Source: Bacillota bacterium
GTDB lineage: Bacteria > Bacillota > Sulfobacillia > JAJZIM01 > JAJZBP01
Assembly: GCA_021798855.1 (NCBI GenBank)
Contig: JAJZBP010000007.1
Span: 1-21,859 of the forward strand
Direction: 5' to 3'
Length of the DNA stretch: 21,859 bases
This document shows positions 13,987-21,859 of the stretch, piece by piece. Under the pieces are notes generated by a model. It was not told the origin of the DNA. It saw only the letters and a list, made by a program, of their open reading frames with translations, and did not search any database. Positions within the stretch are counted from its first letter, which is position 1; every line of letters begins with the position of its first letter. Both the position numbers and the translations under genes were made by a program.

Positions 13987-14011
13987 CGGCGGGGATGGCT
14001 TTTTCCCGCCG
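13987..14011 (+). terminator. GC-rich hairpin after the methyltransferase-molybdoenzyme operon (possible terminator)
   Basis: CGGCGGG (13987-13993) and CCCGCCG (14005-14011) are exact reverse complements around an 11-base loop that itself contains five T residues. There is no T-run after the stem, so it is at best a weak or factor-dependent terminator. It lies 8 bases after the stop codon. Confidence 0.3.
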
Positions 14012-14082
14012 GCATGCACCGGTTCCCCTCCTGCCCAATACTCTGAACGGGAGACCGAGCAAGAGAATGAGGAGGGGTTTTT

Positions 14083-14745
14083 TTGGCGCGCAAATACCTG
14101 GCTTCCAGGCTGATCCCCAAAGTCACTCATTACGCCCTTGACGCCGAGGAATTGCAAACGGAAAACGGCCTGCAGGGGGACTTGACCTGGCGCTGGTTCG
14201 ACCAATCGGACGGCGTCGTGGAGTGGATCTTCTTAAACCGCACCGCGATTCCGCGGGAATACGCCCTTTGGCGGGGAACCGCCGCCGTCTCCCCTTACTG
14301 GTTCGGCAACGCCTTCTACCCCGTCTACCTAGGCGAGGTTGACGGACAACGCTTGGCCTACCCCCTGACCAAGCTCGTCCCGAACGCCGAAAATCCCTAT
14401 TCCCTGGCGATGCTCAACAACCAGGCGGTGGCCTTCGTCTTCGTCGTCCCCCCCCAAGCGTCCCTGGGCATCCTGGAGGGCGGTTTCGTCGACGATCCCC
14501 CAACCGTCTACCAGGGTTATCCCGCCACGACCAAAGGCATCCACACCTTCTGCGTCTACTGGAATCAGGCCCAATACCTCCTTTACTTCTTGGAGGTAAA
14601 CGCCGCTTCGCCCCAACCGGTGACCGTCGTTCCGGTCACCGATCCCTTAACCTTAACCGCCCACTCCTTCAGCGTCAGCGCCGGCGTGAGCAACCTGTTT
14701 CCGACCATAACGCTGAAGGGAGCCTGTTTCCCGTCCAGTTTATAA
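14083..14745 (+). CDS. Hypothetical protein of unknown family
   Basis: A 220-residue protein I do not recognise. The TTG start at 14083 follows GGAGGGG at 14071-14077, a strong ribosome site. Composition is rich in aromatic, proline and valine residues, with repeated short hydrophobic strands (for example AVAFVFVVPPQASLGILEG), suggesting a beta-rich fold. There is no signal peptide, membrane helix or conserved cysteine pair. The first part (RKYLASRLIPKVTHYALDAEELQTENG) is basic, then mixed. It lies 103 bases after the molybdoenzyme gene and could be a distal member of that transcript or independent. It faces the rmuC gene, which converges on it. I assign no function. Confidence 0.75.
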   Translation: MARKYLASRLIPKVTHYALDAEELQTENGLQGDLTWRWFDQSDGVVEWIFLNRTAIPREYALWRGTAAVSPYWFGNAFYPVYLGEVDGQRLAYPLTKLVPNAENPYSLAMLNNQAVAFVFVVPPQASLGILEGGFVDDPPTVYQGYPATTKGIHTFCVYWNQAQYLLYFLEVNAASPQPVTVVPVTDPLTLTAHSFSVSAGVSNLFPTITLKGACFPSSL

Positions 14746-14781
14746 ACCGCCGGGCCTTTCCCGAACGGACACTCCGGCGGT
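14746..14781. terminator. Inverted repeat between convergent genes, possible bidirectional terminator
   Basis: ACCGCCGG (14746-14753) and CCGGCGGT (14774-14781) are exact reverse complements around a 20-base loop. It begins directly after the stop of the hypothetical gene and lies 36 bases beyond the rmuC stop. On the minus strand the stem is followed by TTATAAA, a weak T-tract; on the plus strand by AAAACAGG. A modest terminator at best. Confidence 0.45.
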
Positions 14782-14816
14782 AAAACAGGCGCTCTTTTTC
14801 CGGCCAAAGTATCGGC

Positions 14817-16070
14817 TCATTCGTCCGCCGCCACCGTTTCTTCCGGAGACAAAAGAGCGGCGGACTGTTCCGCCGGCAACTCCTGCACTCCTTTCAGTTT
14901 GCGGTTGATGGCCCGGGTACGCACGTCAACCTTGTCGAATTCATCGCCGGCCGCCGCGATCTTGCGTTTCACGTTGCTCATCACTTCACCGAATTTGCCG
15001 AACTCGCTCTTAACCGCCCCCAGCAGTTCCCACACCTGGGCCGCCCGCTCCTGCACGGCCACAAACCGGTAGATCATGCTCACCGTGTCCAAAAGGGCGT
15101 AAAGGTTGGTTGGTCCGGCGGGAACGACCCGATATTGTCGCAGTCGCTCCATCATCTCGGGCCGGCTGGCGACCTCAGCGTAAAGACCCTCGGTGGGCAG
15201 GTACATGAAGGCGTAATCGGTGGTGTGGGGCGGGCGGATGTATTTTTCGCCGATCTGCTTGGCTTCCTGGAGCACCCGGCTTAGCAATCCTTTGGTCGCT
15301 TCGTCCGCCGCCGCGGCGTCGGACGAAGCCTGCGCTTCCACCAGTCGGCGGAAGTCCTCCAGCGGAAACTTGGCGTCGATGGGCAGCAGGATGCTTTGTC
15401 CCCGCCGCTCCTTGTTCGGAAGGCGGATGGCATATTCGACCCTTTGACCCGGCTGATCCGGGTCCACCGCCACGTTCTCCTCATACTGGGCCGGTGCCAG
15501 CACCTGTCCCAGCAGGTTTCCCAACTGAACCTCCCCGAAGACGCCTCGGTCTTTCACGTTACTCAAAACCCGTTTCAGATCGCCCACGCCGTTGGCCAAA
15601 ACCCGCATCTCCCCCAGACCGCGGTGCACCTGTTCCAACCGTTCGGACACCAGGCTGAAGGATTCTCCCAGGCGTTTCTCCAAAGTGCTTTGTAGCTTTT
15701 CGTCCACGGTGTGCCGCATCGCTTCCAGTTTTTCCTCATTGCTTTTTTGCATCAGTTCCAGCCGTTTCTCGACCGTGTCGCGCAGTTCGGCCATCCGCCG
15801 ATCCACGGTGTCCCCTTGGTTTTTGAACCGGGAAGCAAGTTCCTCCCGGTGATCCGCCAGGGAACGGCCAACGGTCTCCCTGATCGTCTCCAGTTTGCCG
15901 TCCAGTTCGCTCCGTTCCCTTTGGGCTGAATCCATCGTCTCCCGACGGTTACGTTCGAATTCATCCCGCATCTGCTCCAATACTCGATCCCGGCCCGTCG
16001 GCCGCAGGAGCAACCAGACCACCGCGACTTGCAACAGCACAACCACCCCAACCAGAGCGATCAACGGCAC
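14817..16070 (-). CDS. rmuC: RmuC-family DNA recombination protein
   Basis: A 417-residue protein with an N-terminal membrane helix (VPLIALVGVVVLLQVAVVWLL), a long coiled coil (about 30-180, rich in E, R, K, Q) and the RmuC core (SNVKDRGVFGEVQLGNLL, LLPIDAKFPLEDFRRLVEA, YIRPPHTTDYAFMYLPTEGLYAEV). RmuC is a predicted restriction-endonuclease-fold protein that limits inversions and other recombination at short repeats. I chose the GTG at 16068-16070: AGGAGG lies 10 bases before it, inside the end of addA. A TTG at 16077-16079 overlapping the addA stop is one base from that site and less likely. The open frame continues further into addA but without a ribosome site. Only five bases separate it from addA, so it is in the same transcript. 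Confidence 0.92.
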   Translation of the reverse strand: MPLIALVGVVVLLQVAVVWLLLRPTGRDRVLEQMRDEFERNRRETMDSAQRERSELDGKLETIRETVGRSLADHREELASRFKNQGDTVDRRMAELRDTVEKRLELMQKSNEEKLEAMRHTVDEKLQSTLEKRLGESFSLVSERLEQVHRGLGEMRVLANGVGDLKRVLSNVKDRGVFGEVQLGNLLGQVLAPAQYEENVAVDPDQPGQRVEYAIRLPNKERRGQSILLPIDAKFPLEDFRRLVEAQASSDAAAADEATKGLLSRVLQEAKQIGEKYIRPPHTTDYAFMYLPTEGLYAEVASRPEMMERLRQYRVVPAGPTNLYALLDTVSMIYRFVAVQERAAQVWELLGAVKSEFGKFGEVMSNVKRKIAAAGDEFDKVDVRTRAINRKLKGVQELPAEQSAALLSPEETVAADE

Positions 16071-16075
16071 GAAGA

Positions 16076-19000
16076 TCAACCCTCCTCCACCTGATCCGCT
16101 CGAACCGCTCGGCCCGCGGCCAAGAAATACAAGAAAGCCTCTTTCACCGGACGCCGAAAGATCTCCTCCACCGCGCGCCGATACCAACGCATTTGCCCCC
16201 GATATTCGACCACCGCTCCTCCCCCCCGGCCGGTCTTGAAGTCGAGCAGCAAAAACCCATCCCCCTCATCCAACAGGGCGTCGATGGTGCCTTGGACCAA
16301 CACCTTTTCCCCCGTCAGGCCGGTTCCGTGGATCTCCTCCGCCGGCACGCTCAGGGTGAAGGGCAGCTCCCGCCGGAGTCGGTTCCTCCCGGCCACCAAC
16401 CGTCGTCCCAATTCCGAGGCGAAAAAGGCGGCAATGGCCGAAAGGTCCACGACCCGGGCCTCCTCCGAACCGATGACCCCCCGCCGGACAATTTCACCCA
16501 CCTGCGCCCGCAAACCCGCCTCGTCCAATCCGCCGGCCGGATCCAACCAGCGCAGCACCAGATGGGTGGCGGTCCCCCGCTCGGCGGCGGAAAATTTGCC
16601 CCCGTCCTCCCTGAGAAAGCCGGGTCGGCGGTCGGCGACGGCAAAGGCAGACGGCGCGACGATGGTTTCCTCCTCCCACTTTCGCAACCGGCTCACGGTG
16701 ACCTTGGCCACGGCGCCGGTGGCCACCCGGTGAGGGTAACGCCAATCGAACTTAGCCTCCAAACGACGGACCAATTCGGCGCCGGTTTCGTTTTCCGAAC
16801 CCTCCCCGCCGGCCACGGAGGGGGATGTCACCCCACGGGCGGCCGAATCCAACGCCCCGGCACCGTCACCCCGCACCAACCGAACACGCCAGCGGGACCG
16901 GTTCGCTGTGCTGAACTCGTCGCCCTTCCCCCAATTCGCCCGGAGGTGGTCGCTCAGTGCCGGCAGCACCCAATCCAGGCAATTTTTCGGCCTGATCACC
17001 TTGCCGCCCGCCGGCATCCAGCGGGACGGAAACTCCCCGCCCAACCCGGCGGAACCGACCAAGATCAGCCGCTCGCGGGCACGGGTCAGGGCGACGTAGA
17101 AGATCCTGTTCTCCTCTTCCACCTGCTCCTTTTCCAACTGGAAACGGATGGCCCGGTGGACCAGGGACGGATAGCGCACCCGTCCGGCCCCGTCCATCAC
17201 CAGTGGGCCGAAACCCAGGTCACGGTGCAAGAGAATCTTTTCCTGGTTCAGTTCGCGAAAGTTGAACCGGCCGCCCAGTCCGGCCAAAAAAACCAAGGGA
17301 AATTCCAACCCCTTGCTGCGATGGACACTCATCACCCGCACCACGTCTTCCCTTTCGCCGGCGCTTTCCGGCCTCCCCAACTCCTCCCCCGCCTCCTCCA
17401 GCCTTTGGAGAAAACGCAGGAAGCGAAAAAGACCCTGTTTGGTGAAACGCCCAAACTCCCTGGCCCGGTCATGGAGCGCCAGGAGATTGGCCCGGCGCCC
17501 CTCTCCACCGGGAAGCGCCGCGACCAGATCCAAGTAGCCGGTTTCCTGGTAAATGTGCTGGAGCAGCGCGTCGAGGGGACCCCGGCGGGACAGGGACCGC
17601 CATTCCTCCAACCGCTCCCGGAACCGCCGCAACGGCCCGTCACATTCCTCCGGTTCGGCCTGAGCCGCCCTGGAAAACGCCGTGTAAAAGTCTCCGTCGG
17701 GGCAACGGCGCCGGATCTCGCCCAGGTCGGCGGAGGTGAGCCCCACCAAGGGGGAATGCAGGACTCCCGCCAGCGGCAGATCCTGGCGTGGGTTGTCCAG
17801 GATCCGCAGCAGGGAAACCATCGTCCGCACCTCCACCGCGCTCAGGTAACCCAATCCCCTGGCCAGGTGAACCGGAATTCCCGCTCCCCGCAGGGTCCCG
17901 GCGAAAATCTCGCCCCTGCCGGCGTCGGAACGCAGGAGTATCCCGACGTCCCGCCAGCGGAACGGACGGTATTCCTTGGCATCCTTGTCCCAAACCACGC
18001 ACCCCGCGCGACCGATTTCCAGCAGGCGCCGCGCGACCAACCGGGCCTCCCGCTCCACCGAGGAAAGGTTTTCCCCTTCTTCGGCCTCCTCTTCCGGCGT
18101 CGAATCCACCAGGTGCACCTCCACCGGAGTCTCGTCCTGTTCCATTCCGGCCACGGGCGGATAAGCGGCGGCGCAGACCAGCCTTTCTTCGCCGAACAGA
18201 TGGTTGACCGCGTCGACGATGTTCCGCCGGCTGCGGAAGTTGGCCCGCAGTTCGAGGACTGTGCCGCCGTTTCCCCCGGCATAGAGGGCTCTTTTTTCCT
18301 CGAAGATCCCGGAGTCGGCCAAACGAAAACCATAAATGGCCTGTTTTTCGTCACCGACCAGAAAACGGTTCGAGCGGCTGAGGAGCGCCAGGATGGTCTC
18401 TTGAATCTGGTTGATGTCCTGATATTCATCCACCAGAACTTCGCGGTATTTTTCGGCGCAGATCACGGGAGAGGCATCATCGCCCAGCAATTCCAAGGTC
18501 AGGTGTTCCAAGTCGGCAAAGTCGACCGCTCCCCTTTCCCGTTTCAGGCGGCTGTAAACCAGGTCGAAATCCCGGACCAACCGCCGCAAGAGGTCTACAC
18601 CCGGACCAAGCCGGCGGATCTCGTCCGATTGGTCCGCCGCCGGCAGGGCAAAAACTTCGTCCCTCAGCTGTCCGATGATCTTTTTGGCCCTGTTCCGGGC
18701 CGCTTGGACGCTCTCCTTGATCCCGGTATCCCCTTCTGCGGCGCCGATCCGCGGCAGGTCCACCCAGGTTATCCCGCGGACAGTCCGGCGCATCTGCCCC
18801 CAGTCGCCCCGCAAGGCCGCCGCCCCGGCCAGCGCACTCCTTTCGGCGGTCAGCACATCCAGGTAAGCGGCCGGACCGTTGGGCAGGCGAGCCATCTCCT
18901 CCCCCTCCCGCAGACAGTCGATGGCTTCTTGCCAAAGGCGACCGACCCCGTCCCTGAGCGCGGGAAACCAAGCCTGCGCCTCCAGGACAATGTCACCGCC

Positions 19001-19609
19001 GAACCTTCCCGCCATCCGCTCCAGCCATTCCTCGGGTTTGGCAAGACTCCGGGAAAAGTCATGCACCCGGCGGACGGTTCTTTTGAGCCCATCGTCACCT
19101 CGCCCGTCGCCATAGGCGTCCACCAGTTCCGGAAAGAGAGGATCGCCGGCCTCGTCATCGTAATACCCAAGCAGCGTTTCCTCCATGGCGTCTTCCCGCA
19201 GGAGATTCGCCTCGTGTTCGTCCAGGACGCGAAAGGCCGGATCCAGGCCGAGGCGGTGAAAGTGAGGACGGACGAGCCGCAGGCAAAAGGCGTGGAGGGT
19301 GGAGATGTCGGCCAAATCCAGGAGGACCGCTTGCCTTTGCAGCCTGTCGCGTCGCTCCCCCGCCGAGGCGGCCACCCTTTGCCAAAGGGCGCGACGCAGC
19401 CGGTCGCGCATTTCCTCCGCCGCCGCCTGGGTGAACGTCACCACCAGGAGGCTGTCGACGTCCACGGGTCGGGGACAGTCGTCGATCAGCCACAGGATGT
19501 GCTCAACCAACACCGAGGTCTTCCCCGAGCCGGCCGCCGCCGCCACCAGCAGGTTCCCCCCCCGGTGAAGAATGGCGGCCTCTTGTTCCGGTGTCCACTG
19601 CGCCGTCAT
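16076..19609 (-). CDS. addA: ATP-dependent helicase/nuclease subunit A
   Basis: A 1177-residue UvrD-like helicase with a C-terminal RecB-type nuclease, near the 1232 of Bacillus AddA. Visible motifs: Walker A GSGKT at 27-31, motif II DEYQDIN near 392, motif III DEKQAIYGFR near 412, HRSKGLEFPLVF near 760, ALTRARERLILVG near 838, and the nuclease GTIDALL...LLDFKTGR near 1105-1125, with the usual QMRWYRRAV tail. With AddB it resects double-strand ends and responds to Chi-like sequences. The ATG at 19609 overlaps the addB stop (ATGA) and starts a typical MTAQWTPEQEAAI; the frame is open further upstream inside addB but that is out-of-frame overlap. The nuclease Asp-x-Lys core is intact, so it should be active. 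Confidence 0.96.
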   Translation of the reverse strand: MTAQWTPEQEAAILHRGGNLLVAAAAGSGKTSVLVEHILWLIDDCPRPVDVDSLLVVTFTQAAAEEMRDRLRRALWQRVAASAGERRDRLQRQAVLLDLADISTLHAFCLRLVRPHFHRLGLDPAFRVLDEHEANLLREDAMEETLLGYYDDEAGDPLFPELVDAYGDGRGDDGLKRTVRRVHDFSRSLAKPEEWLERMAGRFGGDIVLEAQAWFPALRDGVGRLWQEAIDCLREGEEMARLPNGPAAYLDVLTAERSALAGAAALRGDWGQMRRTVRGITWVDLPRIGAAEGDTGIKESVQAARNRAKKIIGQLRDEVFALPAADQSDEIRRLGPGVDLLRRLVRDFDLVYSRLKRERGAVDFADLEHLTLELLGDDASPVICAEKYREVLVDEYQDINQIQETILALLSRSNRFLVGDEKQAIYGFRLADSGIFEEKRALYAGGNGGTVLELRANFRSRRNIVDAVNHLFGEERLVCAAAYPPVAGMEQDETPVEVHLVDSTPEEEAEEGENLSSVEREARLVARRLLEIGRAGCVVWDKDAKEYRPFRWRDVGILLRSDAGRGEIFAGTLRGAGIPVHLARGLGYLSAVEVRTMVSLLRILDNPRQDLPLAGVLHSPLVGLTSADLGEIRRRCPDGDFYTAFSRAAQAEPEECDGPLRRFRERLEEWRSLSRRGPLDALLQHIYQETGYLDLVAALPGGEGRRANLLALHDRAREFGRFTKQGLFRFLRFLQRLEEAGEELGRPESAGEREDVVRVMSVHRSKGLEFPLVFLAGLGGRFNFRELNQEKILLHRDLGFGPLVMDGAGRVRYPSLVHRAIRFQLEKEQVEEENRIFYVALTRARERLILVGSAGLGGEFPSRWMPAGGKVIRPKNCLDWVLPALSDHLRANWGKGDEFSTANRSRWRVRLVRGDGAGALDSAARGVTSPSVAGGEGSENETGAELVRRLEAKFDWRYPHRVATGAVAKVTVSRLRKWEEETIVAPSAFAVADRRPGFLREDGGKFSAAERGTATHLVLRWLDPAGGLDEAGLRAQVGEIVRRGVIGSEEARVVDLSAIAAFFASELGRRLVAGRNRLRRELPFTLSVPAEEIHGTGLTGEKVLVQGTIDALLDEGDGFLLLDFKTGRGGGAVVEYRGQMRWYRRAVEEIFRRPVKEAFLYFLAAGRAVRADQVEEG

Positions 19610-21859
19610 CTTTCGCCCACCCATTGATCCAAAGCGGGTGGCGCCGGCAGGTCGCGGTAACGGTTGGGGCAACCGGAACCCAGGTGGCAAGCCGTCCGGT
19701 GAAGACAAGTGACGCAGCATTCCTTCGTCCCAAGTTGACCACCGATCGCTTCGAAATGGCACACCTCCCGGAAACGGCAATAGTCACAACCCCGCTTTTT
19801 CCCGAAACGAAACGGCCGGGCCTCGGCCTTCCCTTCCACCATATCCAAACCCAAACGGGCGGCTGTCCCCTCCGCGGTCCGCAGGATGGTGTCCATCCCC
19901 GTTGCGGATACCACCCCTTGACCGTCGCGGATAGACGCGTCCCGCTTGCGGCCAACGGGCAGAAAAACCGATGACCCGGTCAGCCCCCGTTCCATTCCCT
20001 CCACCACCCGTTCGTCCCGCAGGACGATTCCTTTCATCCGCCGTATTTTCCACCGCTCCTCGTCGCTGGGAGCGGCGGCGACGCCGGACGACTTCAGCCA
20101 GGGGTCGAACACCGGGAAGTACAGCGCTCCCGCCGCCTTGGGTTCCCCTCCCAACCAGGCGGTCCCTCCCCTGGTCACCGCCAGCAGGTAGAGGGGGAGT
20201 TGCAGGGAGAGACCGTGGTAGATTTCCGCCAGGTCAAGTTCCCGGGGGCTGCTCTTGTAATCGACGATCCGGAAATACACCGTTGCGTCCGCGGTCCGCA
20301 GGGCGTCCACCCGATCGATCTTCCCCCGCACCAACAACCGGCCACCGCCGGCGAGCGGAATGGACAGGTGGGGCAGCGGCCCCCGCGCTTCGCCGAAGGC
20401 GACCTCGGTTCCGGCGGAGGCCGGGCGGAAGTCTCCGCGACGCATGCCCTCGGCCAAGGTTTCCCACGATTTGGTCAATATCCGTTCCAAACTTCCCAAG
20501 AGATAACGCCGGCGTCCCGGACTGAGGAGGATTTCCCCCCGCAATGAACCCTCCAGGCCAAAGAAGCATTCCCGCAATAGGCCCTGTTCGTCCTCTTTGC
20601 AGGACCGTTCCCATTCGCCCGGTTCGGCCATCCCATCCACCATCCGCCGCAGGCACTCGTGCAGGAAGATCCCCAATTGGGGCGGCTCCAACTCATACTT
20701 CAGGCGTGGGCGCAGACGCAGGACGTGGGCCGCAAAATAGCGAAAGGGGCAGGCGGCATAGTCTTCCAGACTGCCGGCGCTGACTTCCAATTCCGGTTCC
20801 GCCGGCGTAGACGAAACCGCGGGAAACGGCGGGGGCGACGACTTCCTTTCCTCCAGTAGGCGGCGGACCGTTTCCCATTTTGCCGGCAGCGGCCGGTGGG
20901 ATACTGTCCTGGCCAAGGCACATCCGAGGGCGGCCGCCAGTTCTCGCCGGTCGGCGGACTCCTCGGGCGAGGTGGCGGGATCTCCAGCGAGTCGCGCAGC
21001 GACCCCCAACCGCTCGGCCCAAAACCGCTCCCGCCAAACGCCGGCGGGAACGAGGCTCCGCCCTTCGCCGTCGCTGCGGGGATGACTGAGCCACAGGTGG
21101 TGGGAGGCCCTGGTGAGGGCGATGTAGGTCAGGTAACGGTTGTTGAGAACGCCCTCCCGGCGGGTGACCAGTTCCAGGCCGGCGGCGCGCAGGCGCTCGC
21201 GTTCGTCCTCGGCTAGGACGACGCCCTGCGCCGGGGTCGGAGGGAAGAAACCATCGGCGGCCCCGAGCACGAAGGCGGCCTTGACCTGGGGACGACGGGA
21301 CCGCTCCAGGGAACCGATTTCGACTTGGTCCAGGGAGGGCGGCACCAGGCCCAGGCGCACCCCTTCCAACCCGGCCTCCAACACCGGCAGGAACCCGGCG
21401 GCGGTAAAGGTTGTTTCTTGCAAACTATCGGCCACCTGGTCCAACAGATCGATCAGGGCGCCGTACAGCAGGGCGTCGGTCTCGGCAGCCTCGGCGGAGG
21501 CAGGGGCGGGGACGGGAACGGGGGCGGGAACGGGAACGGGGGCGGGAACCGGGACGGAGGCGGGAACCGGGACGGAGGCGGGAACCGGGACGGAGGCGGC
21601 ACCCCCAAACTCGGCTACACCGGAGGAGCCGAACCGATCACCGGTGGCCGAGTACCGATTCCATTTCTCCATCCGCTCCGCCACTCCCAAGCCCTCCAGG
21701 AGGCGGAAGACGGCCGTGGCCCAGGCACGCCCGGTCAGGGATTTGCGCCCGCGGCCAACCCGCTCTCCGAAGGCAAGCAGTTCCCGTGCCGCCGCCGTCC
21801 GGATCGCATTGATTTCAGCCAGGTATTCCTTTTCCGCCCCATTTTCGGTTCCGTTTCCG
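19606..21859 (-). CDS. addB: ATP-dependent helicase/nuclease subunit B (5' end outside window)
   Basis: The last 750 codons of AddB are present; the frame is open to the right edge, so the start lies outside (Bacillus AddB is about 1166 residues). Visible are the pseudo-helicase segment (FVLGAADGFFPPTPAQG, YIALTRASHHLWLSHP), the first cluster cysteine in AACPFRYF (about 20745), the nuclease motif RIVDYKSSP (about 20260) and C-x2-C-x5-C (GCDYCRFREVC, 19767-19796). The four cysteines form the AddB [4Fe-4S] clasp around the nuclease. The Walker A lies in the missing part. An insertion of five tandem six-residue repeats rich in Pro and Val occurs at 21508-21597. It is translationally coupled to addA. 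Confidence 0.95.
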   Translation of the reverse strand, partial: GNGTENGAEKEYLAEINAIRTAAARELLAFGERVGRGRKSLTGRAWATAVFRLLEGLGVAERMEKWNRYSATGDRFGSSGVAEFGGAASVPVPASVPVPASVPVPAPVPVPAPVPVPAPASAEAAETDALLYGALIDLLDQVADSLQETTFTAAGFLPVLEAGLEGVRLGLVPPSLDQVEIGSLERSRRPQVKAAFVLGAADGFFPPTPAQGVVLAEDERERLRAAGLELVTRREGVLNNRYLTYIALTRASHHLWLSHPRSDGEGRSLVPAGVWRERFWAERLGVAARLAGDPATSPEESADRRELAAALGCALARTVSHRPLPAKWETVRRLLEERKSSPPPFPAVSSTPAEPELEVSAGSLEDYAACPFRYFAAHVLRLRPRLKYELEPPQLGIFLHECLRRMVDGMAEPGEWERSCKEDEQGLLRECFFGLEGSLRGEILLSPGRRRYLLGSLERILTKSWETLAEGMRRGDFRPASAGTEVAFGEARGPLPHLSIPLAGGGRLLVRGKIDRVDALRTADATVYFRIVDYKSSPRELDLAEIYHGLSLQLPLYLLAVTRGGTAWLGGEPKAAGALYFPVFDPWLKSSGVAAAPSDEERWKIRRMKGIVLRDERVVEGMERGLTGSSVFLPVGRKRDASIRDGQGVVSATGMDTILRTAEGTAARLGLDMVEGKAEARPFRFGKKRGCDYCRFREVCHFEAIGGQLGTKECCVTCLHRTACHLGSGCPNRYRDLPAPPALDQWVGER
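21508..21597. repeat. In-frame 18-bp minisatellite in addB (five copies)
   Basis: Three perfect copies of GGGAACCGGGACGGAGGC (21544-21597) are preceded by two variant copies, GGGAACGGGAACGGGGGC (21526-21543) and one with a single change from it (21508-21525). On the coding (minus) strand they give ASVPVP x3 and APVPVP x2. The 18-base unit keeps the frame. The plus strand has many closely spaced G3-G5 runs and could form a G-quadruplex. Confidence 0.9.

Noticed and set aside
16193..19627. A very long plus-strand open frame (1144 codons) opposite addA
   Set aside because: It is the antisense of a clear AddA gene, has no ribosome site at a start, no recognisable domain and a Pro/Gln/Gly-rich composition typical of antisense frames in GC-rich DNA.
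1..21859. CRISPR arrays, tRNA or rRNA genes, insertion sequences, cobalamin riboswitch
   Set aside because: I looked for regularly spaced repeats, tRNA-like clover-leaf ends, transposase motifs and a B12-box in the leaders and saw none; the only tandem repeat is the in-frame addB minisatellite.

Overview
The window reads as chromosomal DNA from a GC-rich, anaerobic, probably Bacillota (Clostridia-type) organism. Indicators are the AddAB recombination helicase-nuclease rather than RecBCD, strong AGGAGG-type ribosome sites with frequent GTG and TTG starts, a split (b6-type) cytochrome b, and corrinoid methyltransferases of the kind used by acetogens and other C1-metabolising anaerobes. This placement is an inference; there is no rRNA or tRNA to anchor it.

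Layout. (1) 1-1811, minus strand: a Crp/Fnr-family regulator, then a cytochrome b6-like gene overlapping the start of a subunit-IV-like gene that runs off the left edge. (2) 1812-2366: an AT-richer intergenic region with candidate promoters in both directions and a CRP-type dyad. (3) 2367-4091, plus: a ferredoxin-GltD-like flavoprotein with its own terminator. (4) 4412-5809, plus: an MFS transporter with an unusual hairpin leader and a strong terminator. (5) 6005-13979, plus: an eight-gene, tightly spaced cluster holding two modules of URO-D-family methyltransferase plus corrinoid protein around one AcsE/MtrH-like methyl-THF methyltransferase, followed by a four-cluster ferredoxin subunit, an NrfD/PsrC-type membrane subunit and a molybdopterin catalytic subunit without a Tat signal. 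(6) 14083-14745, plus: an unrecognised protein. (7) 14817-21859, minus: addB (5' end outside the window), addA and rmuC, translationally coupled.

How the parts could work together. MT1 proteins would move methyl groups from one or two methylated substrates (methoxylated aromatics are the best-known substrates of such systems) to their corrinoid partners. The single MT2 would pass them to tetrahydrofolate. The same apparent transcript then encodes a complex-iron-sulfur-molybdoenzyme (CISM) whose catalytic subunit appears cytoplasmic, which could exchange electrons between a cytoplasmic substrate and the quinone pool. The cytochrome b complex at the left edge is a second quinone-linked enzyme. 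The coupling of corrinoid demethylation to an inward-facing CISM complex in one operon is the most interesting candidate system here; its substrate cannot be read from sequence alone.
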